Of a stretch of 19,140 bases of DNA, positions 13,814-19,140 are shown piece by piece (the stretch's first letter is position 1; each line of letters opens with the position of its first letter). The notes under the pieces are model-generated. The model ran no database searches, was not told where the DNA came from, and saw only the letters and a program-made list of their open reading frames with translations. The position numbers were made by a program, and so were the translations under genes. Origin of the DNA: Clostridiaceae bacterium (GTDB lineage: Bacteria > Bacillota > Clostridia > Saccharofermentanales > DTU023); the NCBI GenBank assembly GCA_012511735.1, contig JAAZFK010000071.1:1-19140 (forward strand). The letters run 5' to 3'.

Positions 13814-15254
13814 AAATAAAAAATGGACGCGCGATCAGTTGGAAAGCGTACGCAAGGAAGTACTGACCCAGTGGCCGACCGGCAAGGACGTTGATCTGGA
13901 GGAGGCCTTCGCTTACCATCAGCAGCTTCCCCGTCACAAGATTTTCAGCGAAAAACTCAACAAGGCCCATGAACAGGGAAAAACGCTGGTCCAGCCCCGG
14001 GCCGGCGTCCCTTTGATACAGGATATGATCCATCTTTTGACTTATCTGCAGGATGTAGGGGAAGCCGACCTCTTGCCTACAACCATCGACAGCTATACCC
14101 GGCAGAACCGCTATCAGGAAGCTGAGATGGGCATTACGGAATCAGCCAGAACGCAAAAAGCCATGCTGAATGGCTTTCCGGCGGTGAACCATGGGGTCAG
14201 TGGCTGCAGGCAGTTGATCGACGCGCTTGACACGCCCCTTCAGGTCAGGCATGGAACGCCGGACGCCAGGTTGCTGACCGAGATCGCATACGCGGGCGGC
14301 TACACCAGCTACGAAGGCGGAGGGATCTCCTATAACATCCCCTACGCCAAGAATGTTCCGCTTGAGACCACGCTGCGTGATTGGCAGTACGTTGACCGGT
14401 TGACAGGCCTTTACGAAGAAGCAGGCTGTCCCATTAACCGCGAACCCTATGGTCCTTTGACCGGGACCCTGGTGCCGCCCTTTGTCTCCCACAGTGTCGC
14501 CATTATCGAAAGCATCCTGGCCGCGGAACAGGGCGTGAAAAATATTACGGTCGGTTACGGCCAGTGCGGCAACCTGGTTCAGGATGTCGCGGCCATCCAG
14601 GTTCTGCAGAGTCTGACGGACGAATACCTGCGCAAATTTGGCTATGGAGACGTCAAGGTCACCACAGTCCTGCACCAATGGATGGGTGGCTTCCCCCAGG
14701 AGGAGTCCAAGGCCTATGCCGTCATTTCCTGGGGGAGCGCGGTGGCTGCCCTGGCGCATGCCACCAAGGTCATTGTCAAAACACCGCATGAGGCCGTCGG
14801 GGTCCCGACCCAGGAGGCCAACGCGGCCGGCATGCTCTGTACCCGGCAGATCATCAATATGCTGGGTGAACAAAGTCTTAATACTTACAGCCTGAAAGAC
14901 GAGAAGGTCATTATCGCCTCGGAAACACGCTGTGTGCTCGACCGCTGCCTGGAATTGGGCAAGGACGATATGGCGCAGGGCGCCATCCTGGCCATCCGGT
15001 CAGGTGTTCTGGATATTCCCTTCGCGCCCAGCCGCTATAATGCGGGTAAGATGCTGCCGGCCAGGGATAATGACGGCGCCATACGGCTTTTCCATACGGG
15101 GAATATCCCCTTAACGCCGGAATTAATCGATTTTCACCGGGAGAAGATGGAAGAACGGGCCAAATATGAGAACCGGCAGGCCTCCTTCCAGATGGTGATT
15201 GACGATGTTTACGCGATCAGCAAGGGCAGGCTGGTCGGCCGTCCCAAGGTCTAG
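13800..15254 (+). CDS. glmE: Glutamate mutase (methylaspartate mutase) epsilon subunit
   Basis: A 484-residue TIM-barrel catalytic subunit, almost exactly the length of the Clostridium cochlearium enzyme. With an offset of one residue, known active-site positions are all present: the arginine claw R67 (QPRAGV), R101 (YTRQNR) and R150 (VRHGTPD), plus H151, E172, Y178 and Y182 (YEGGGISYNIPYAK). With GlmS and adenosylcobalamin it catalyses the radical carbon-skeleton rearrangement of glutamate to 3-methylaspartate. The start at ATG 13800 has AGGAGG at normal spacing. An in-frame ATG at 13761 has no ribosome site and would lengthen the overlap with glmL. The gene is followed 9 bases later by the ammonia-lyase gene. 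Confidence 0.96.
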   Translation: MDQLKNKKWTRDQLESVRKEVLTQWPTGKDVDLEEAFAYHQQLPRHKIFSEKLNKAHEQGKTLVQPRAGVPLIQDMIHLLTYLQDVGEADLLPTTIDSYTRQNRYQEAEMGITESARTQKAMLNGFPAVNHGVSGCRQLIDALDTPLQVRHGTPDARLLTEIAYAGGYTSYEGGGISYNIPYAKNVPLETTLRDWQYVDRLTGLYEEAGCPINREPYGPLTGTLVPPFVSHSVAIIESILAAEQGVKNITVGYGQCGNLVQDVAAIQVLQSLTDEYLRKFGYGDVKVTTVLHQWMGGFPQEESKAYAVISWGSAVAALAHATKVIVKTPHEAVGVPTQEANAAGMLCTRQIINMLGEQSLNTYSLKDEKVIIASETRCVLDRCLELGKDDMAQGAILAIRSGVLDIPFAPSRYNAGKMLPARDNDGAIRLFHTGNIPLTPELIDFHREKMEERAKYENRQASFQMVIDDVYAISKGRLVGRPKV

Positions 15255-15263
15255 GAGGTAACC

Positions 15264-16505
15264 ATGAGAATTGAGAAAGTAATTTGCGCGCCGGGCCGGA
15301 CAGGCTTCTATTTCGATGATCAGCGAGCCATCAAGTCAGGCGCTTTGAGTGATGGCAATTTCTATATCGGGGAGGCGGAGACATCCGGTTTCTCGACCAT
15401 CAGGCAGCCGGGCGAGTCTATCTCCCTGAAGCTGCTTCTGGAGGACGGCCAACTGGCCTGGGGGGATTGCGCAGCGGTTCAATATTCGGGCGCGGGAGGA
15501 CGCGACCCGCTCTTTCTGGCAGGGGACTTCATCCCCGTGATTGAGAATGAAATCGCGCCCCTCCTGACCGGCAAGCCTCTGACTACTTTTCGCGGGATCA
15601 TGGAAACCTTTGAGAATTATCTCGACAAAGAAGGCAGGCCGCTCCACACCGCCATCAGATACGGACTCTCTCAGGCTCTGCTGGACGCGACATCCAGAGC
15701 CGGGGGCAAGCTCATGTGCGAGCTTGTCGCGGATGAATACGGGCTTGAGGTCAGCGACCATATGATTCCCCTCTTCTCGCAATCAGGGGACGACCGCTAC
15801 AACAACGCCGACAAGATGATTATCAAGGAAGTGGACGTTCTGCCCCATGGCCTGATCAATAATATGGAAAAATTGGGGCCGTCAGGAGACAGGTTGGCGG
15901 ATTATGTCAGCTGGCTGAGAAACCGTGTGCTGGAGCACCGGATAAGTCCGGATTATCTGCCTGTCTTTCATTTTGATGTGTACGGGACAGTGGGGCAGCT
16001 TTTCGGATATGAAAACCTGGATAGGATGGCCGATTATTTCGAAGGGCTGGTCGAAAGAGCTCAACCCTTCGGGCTCCGGATTGAAGGGCCGATTGACGCG
16101 GGAGCCAGGCAGGCCCAGATCGAATGGCTGGCCCGGTTGACCGAACGGATCGATCAGCGGGGGCTGCCGGTTGAATTGGTCGCCGACGAATGGTGCAACA
16201 CCCTGGAGGATGTCAAGGCTTTCGCGGACGCGGGCGCCGGCCATATGATCCAGATCAAGACACCTGATCTTGGCAGCCTTCACAAAACAGCTGAAGCCGT
16301 GCTCTACTGCAAGGCGAAGAAGGTTAAGGCCTATATGGGGGGAACCTGCAATGAGACCGACCGGTCTGCCGCGGTCTGCGTCCAGGTCGCCATGGCGACA
16401 CAGGCGGATCAGATTCTGGCCAAACCGGGTATGGGCGTCGACGAAGGCATCATGATCGCCTACAACGAAATGCAGCGCATCCTGGCCATCCGCGCGGCCC
16501 GTTGA
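15264..16505 (+). CDS. mal: 3-methylaspartate ammonia-lyase
   Basis: A 413-residue protein of the enolase superfamily, the same length as the C. tetanomorphum enzyme. The catalytic base K332 (QIKTPDLG), H195 (VLPHGLINN), metal ligands D238 (HFDVYG), E274 (RIEGP) and D308 (VADEW), and Q173, T361 and C362 (GGTCNET) all match known active-site residues with an offset of one. It removes ammonia from (2S,3S)-3-methylaspartate to give mesaconate. Start, size and the N-terminal RTGFYFDDQRAIK are family-typical. GAGG in the TAGGAGG that includes the glmE stop serves as ribosome site. Mesaconate produced here is the presumed substrate of the hydro-lyase encoded at the head of the operon. Confidence 0.97.
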   Translation: MRIEKVICAPGRTGFYFDDQRAIKSGALSDGNFYIGEAETSGFSTIRQPGESISLKLLLEDGQLAWGDCAAVQYSGAGGRDPLFLAGDFIPVIENEIAPLLTGKPLTTFRGIMETFENYLDKEGRPLHTAIRYGLSQALLDATSRAGGKLMCELVADEYGLEVSDHMIPLFSQSGDDRYNNADKMIIKEVDVLPHGLINNMEKLGPSGDRLADYVSWLRNRVLEHRISPDYLPVFHFDVYGTVGQLFGYENLDRMADYFEGLVERAQPFGLRIEGPIDAGARQAQIEWLARLTERIDQRGLPVELVADEWCNTLEDVKAFADAGAGHMIQIKTPDLGSLHKTAEAVLYCKAKKVKAYMGGTCNETDRSAAVCVQVAMATQADQILAKPGMGVDEGIMIAYNEMQRILAIRAAR

Positions 16506-16529
16506 ACCATTTGTCAAAGGAGGCGGAAG

Positions 16530-16805
16530 ATGAAGGTGGACAAGAAGGCAAGGGCGGGTACTCTCGAATCGGGGGACCTTTTCGTCACGATCGAGCCGTC
16601 CGAAAAACTGGAAATCTCTTTGGAGTCACCGGTGAAAGATCAGTACGGTGACGCCATTCTTCAAACAGTCCGGGAGCTTCTTGATCAATGGGGGGTCGAA
16701 TCCGGCCGGATCACGCTTGCGGACCAAGGGGCTCTCGATTGCACGATTCGTGCCAGGCTCACAACCGCCTTGAGGCGGGCGGGATCGCAAGGAGATAAGT
16801 CATGA
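16530..16805 (+). CDS. citD: Citrate/citramalate lyase acyl carrier protein (gamma subunit)
   Basis: A 91-residue protein of the CitD family. The attachment serine for the 2'-(5''-triphosphoribosyl)-3'-dephospho-CoA group is S14 in AGTLESGD, at the same position as in enterobacterial CitD; the C-terminal part ALDCTIRARLTTALRRA is also typical. It carries the acetyl thioester that is swapped for the substrate acid during the lyase reaction. AAAGGAGG lies just upstream, and its stop overlaps the citE start (ATGA). In this operon the complex most likely acts on citramalate rather than citrate, an inference from the neighbouring genes. Confidence 0.9.
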   Translation: MKVDKKARAGTLESGDLFVTIEPSEKLEISLESPVKDQYGDAILQTVRELLDQWGVESGRITLADQGALDCTIRARLTTALRRAGSQGDKS

Positions 16806-17698
16806 GACGCTCACTGCTTTTCATCCCGGGCAACCGCCCCAACATGATCCAGAATGGCGAGGTGCTGCCAGCTGACGCCTTAATCTTTGACCTGGAGGAT
16901 TCCGTTGTTGCCCAAGACAAGGACGCAGCCCGGGACCTGGTCGCCCAGGCACTCAGCTCCCTTGATTTTGGCAGCCGTGAGCGGCTTGTCCGGATCAATG
17001 GCATGGACACAGGCCTTGCCGGGGCGGATCTGGATGCCATGGTCGGCTCGGGCGTCGACACCATTCTGCTGCCCAAGGTCATGGGCGCGGGGACGGTCGA
17101 AGAAGCCGCCTCTTTACTGGAGCACGCGGAGCGCGCGCATGACAGACAGGTGGGAAGCACCTCCATTGTCGCCTTGCTGGAGACAGCTTTGGGCATCGAG
17201 CGTGCCTTTGAAGTCGCCGGAGCTTCACCCCGGGTAACCGGTCTGGCGCTTGGGGGGGAAGATCTGTCTGCAGACCTGGGCTGCTCCAGAACCAGGGAAG
17301 GCTGGGAGATCTTTTACAGCCGGTCCCGCCTGGTCCTGGCGGCCAAAGCCCATGGGCTTGACGCGCTGGATACGCCCTTCATCGATGTCCACGACCTGGA
17401 AGGCTGCCGCCTGGATACGCTCTTCGCCAAGCAGCTGGGTTTTACAGGCAAACTTTGCATTTCTCCTTTCCACCTGGAGGTCATCCATCAGGCCTTCATG
17501 CCCGGGAAGGAAGAAATTGATTACGCCAGGGCCCTGATTCTCGCCATGAAAGAAAGTGAGGCGCTGGGTCAGGGCGCGCTTTCTTTCCGGGGCAGGATGA
17601 TTGATCCACCCGTATTGAGGCAGGCGCAACGGATGCTTGAATTGGCCGGACTAGCAGGACTTCCCTTGGATGAGGAGGCGGACCATGACCAGGGATGA
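16802..17698 (+). CDS. citE: Citrate/citramalate lyase beta subunit (citryl/citramalyl-ACP lyase)
   Basis: A 298-residue TIM-barrel protein of normal CitE length. It begins RRSLLFIPGNRP and shows IFDLEDSV (28-35), RIN (R64), LLETALG with metal ligand E127, and GGEDLSADLG with D154. The C-terminal GFTGKLCISPFHLEVIHQAF stands where other CitE proteins have a (V/I)(N/H/S)PRQI motif. It cleaves the acyl-ACP thioester by a retro-Claisen reaction; with citramalyl-ACP the products would be pyruvate and acetyl-ACP. The start overlaps citD by 4 bases and the end overlaps citF by 14. The substrate difference (a methyl group in place of a carboxymethyl) could be reflected in the changed C-terminal motif, but that is speculative. 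Confidence 0.9.
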   Translation: MRRSLLFIPGNRPNMIQNGEVLPADALIFDLEDSVVAQDKDAARDLVAQALSSLDFGSRERLVRINGMDTGLAGADLDAMVGSGVDTILLPKVMGAGTVEEAASLLEHAERAHDRQVGSTSIVALLETALGIERAFEVAGASPRVTGLALGGEDLSADLGCSRTREGWEIFYSRSRLVLAAKAHGLDALDTPFIDVHDLEGCRLDTLFAKQLGFTGKLCISPFHLEVIHQAFMPGKEEIDYARALILAMKESEALGQGALSFRGRMIDPPVLRQAQRMLELAGLAGLPLDEEADHDQG

Positions 17699-19097
17699 CA
17701 AAATCGCGAAATCATTGGCCCAGGCCATCAGGGCGTCGGGGCTGCAGGAGGGGATGACCATCTCTTTCCACCATCACCTGCGTGATGGTGATCGGGTTCA
17801 GAATCTGGTTCTGGCTGAGTGCGCCAGGCTTGGACTCAAACAGTTGACTGTCAATACGGCTGCGATCATGGCCTGTCACCGGCCCGTTCTGGAACACATC
17901 CGGGAGGGGATCGTGGCCGGCATTGAGTGCAATTACATGCATCCATCCGTAGGTCACGCCATCTCAAAAGGGGTCATGCCGGGAGAGGTCATATTCAGAA
18001 GCCACGGGGGCAGACCGGCGGCGCTTGCACGCGGCCAGGCCAAGATCGATGTCGCCTTCATCGCGGCTTCCGCGACGGACCGGGCGGGAAACTGCAACGG
18101 CCAGGGTGGACCCTCGGCCTTTGGTTCCATCGGTTATGCCATGCCGGACGCCCTTCACGCCCGCCATGTCATCGTGGTCTCCGACCACCTGGAGCCTTAC
18201 CCCTTAACCCCCGCCTCCATTGACGAAAGCCGGGTGGACGCGGTCGTCCTGGTTGATTCCATCGGTGATCCTGATAAGATCATCTCCGGAACAACCCGGG
18301 TCACCCGCGATCCTGTCGGTCTCCTGATCGCCCAATACGCCGCCAAAGCCCTCCAGGCGTCCGGCCTGGTCAAAGAAGGTCTGTCCTTTCAGACGGGAGC
18401 CGGCGGCGCCTCGCTGGCGGTCGCCCGTTATCTGGGAGATATCATGCGCCGGGAAGGGATCACGGGAAGTTTCGCCTCGGGGGGTATTACGGGTATGCTG
18501 GTCGATCTTTTTGAGGAAGGGCTTTTCCGCTCGCTTCTGGATGTTCAGTGCTTCGACCGCGAAGCCGTGCGGTCCATGATCAATAATGAAAAGCACAGGG
18601 AGATCAGTGCCTCAACCTATGCCAGCCCTGCTGCCGGAAGCGCGGTTGTCGATCACCTGGACATGGTCATCCTGGGCGCCACCCAGGTGGATCTAACTTT
18701 TAATGTCAACGTTCATACCGATTCACAGGGTTTGATCATGGGAGGGTCGGGAGGTCACAGCGACACTGCCGCGGGAGCCAGGCTCACCGTCATTGTCGCG
18801 CCTTTGCTCCGTGCCCGGTTGCCGCTTATCGTCGACCGGGTGGGAACCATTACCACTCCGGGACGGGATGTGGACTTGTTGGTCACGCAGTACGGCCTAG
18901 CCTGTCACCCGGACAGAGGAGATCTGAAGGAAAAATTGATTGAAGCAGACTTGCCGATCCGTGATATCGGGGACTTGAAAGCCAAGGCGGAGTCCCTGGC
19001 GGGTATCCCTGCCCGCAAGACGGCAGAGGGACGGACTGTCGCGAGGGTCATCAGCCGGGACGGGGAGTTGCTCGACCGGATCAGAGCTGTCTGCTGA
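17685..19097 (+). CDS. citF: Citrate/citramalate lyase alpha subunit (acyl-ACP transferase)
   Basis: A 470-residue protein clearly homologous to CitF: SGLQEGMTISFHHHLRDGDRVQN near 20-40, FRSHGGRPAAL near 103-113, FASGGITGMLVDLFEEGL near 262-280, NVNVHTDSQGLIMGGSGGHSDTAAGA near 340-366, and TTPGRDVDLLVTQYG near 387-402. The alpha subunit exchanges acetyl on the carrier protein for the substrate acid, releasing acetate. It lacks roughly 35-40 N-terminal residues present in enterobacterial CitF, which are ahead of the first shared motif. The start ATG 17685 has GAGGAGG upstream; an in-frame ATG at 17670 lies before that site. It is the last gene seen; 43 bases follow with no terminator visible, so the operon may continue past the window. 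Confidence 0.92.
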   Translation: MTRDDKIAKSLAQAIRASGLQEGMTISFHHHLRDGDRVQNLVLAECARLGLKQLTVNTAAIMACHRPVLEHIREGIVAGIECNYMHPSVGHAISKGVMPGEVIFRSHGGRPAALARGQAKIDVAFIAASATDRAGNCNGQGGPSAFGSIGYAMPDALHARHVIVVSDHLEPYPLTPASIDESRVDAVVLVDSIGDPDKIISGTTRVTRDPVGLLIAQYAAKALQASGLVKEGLSFQTGAGGASLAVARYLGDIMRREGITGSFASGGITGMLVDLFEEGLFRSLLDVQCFDREAVRSMINNEKHREISASTYASPAAGSAVVDHLDMVILGATQVDLTFNVNVHTDSQGLIMGGSGGHSDTAAGARLTVIVAPLLRARLPLIVDRVGTITTPGRDVDLLVTQYGLACHPDRGDLKEKLIEADLPIRDIGDLKAKAESLAGIPARKTAEGRTVARVISRDGELLDRIRAVC

Positions 19098-19140
19098 AAG
19101 GAATTCAAAAAAGCAAAACATTTCTTCTGCTGACTTTGCC

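Noticed and set aside
14142..14873. Open minus-strand frame of 243 codons opposite glmE
   Set aside because: The plus strand carries glmE with all active-site residues; the minus frame is a product of GC-rich third positions.
15882..16517. Open minus-strand frame of 211 codons opposite mal
   Set aside because: It lies opposite a fully conserved ammonia-lyase gene and shows no protein family features.
16530..19097. Citrate fermentation cluster
   Set aside because: CitDEF alone suggested this, but neighbouring glutamate mutase, methylaspartase and hydro-lyase genes and the lack of citrate transport or oxaloacetate decarboxylase genes favour citramalate.

Overview
The window looks like the chromosome of an anaerobic, amino-acid-fermenting member of the Clostridia (Firmicutes). 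The evidence is consistent strong Shine-Dalgarno sequences (AGGAGG-type), a UPF0340/YwlG-type protein, a DUF1538 membrane protein, a TetR/MMPL/heptad-repeat cassette, and a complete methylaspartate pathway of glutamate fermentation. Base composition appears moderately GC-rich by eye, with one AT-rich island. I cannot name a species. No mobile element, CRISPR array or rRNA was seen.

Left part (1-6508). A DUF1538 membrane protein runs off the left edge on the minus strand. It is followed by a tRNA-Thr(TGT) with a good promoter and an intrinsic terminator. Next come a UPF0340 protein and a TetR regulator, which form a short minus-strand operon. They are transcribed divergently from a two-gene plus-strand operon: an MMPL/RND-type transporter and a secreted protein built of Gly/Leu heptad repeats. 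A palindrome in the divergent intergenic region is a candidate TetR operator. A 28-bp perfect palindrome separates this operon from the genes that converge on it.

Middle part (6521-9317, all minus strand). Two paralogous membrane proteins (zinc ribbon, Pro/Gln-rich linker, one membrane segment, small C-terminal domain), the mechanosensitive channel MscL, and a small P-loop protein of unknown function.

Right part (9459-19097, plus strand). A tightly packed ten-gene operon: class I hydro-lyase alpha and beta, a GntR-family regulator, glmS, glmL, glmE, methylaspartate ammonia-lyase, and citD, citE, citF homologues. Together these encode every step glutamate -> 3-methylaspartate -> mesaconate -> citramalate -> acetate + pyruvate. 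From this context I infer that the 'fumarase' pair is a mesaconase (citramalate-forming) and the 'citrate lyase' is a citramalate lyase. A 19-bp dyad over the promoter's -10 is a candidate site for the GntR protein encoded in the operon. Genes for the lyase prosthetic group (citX, citG) and its activation (citC) are not in the window.
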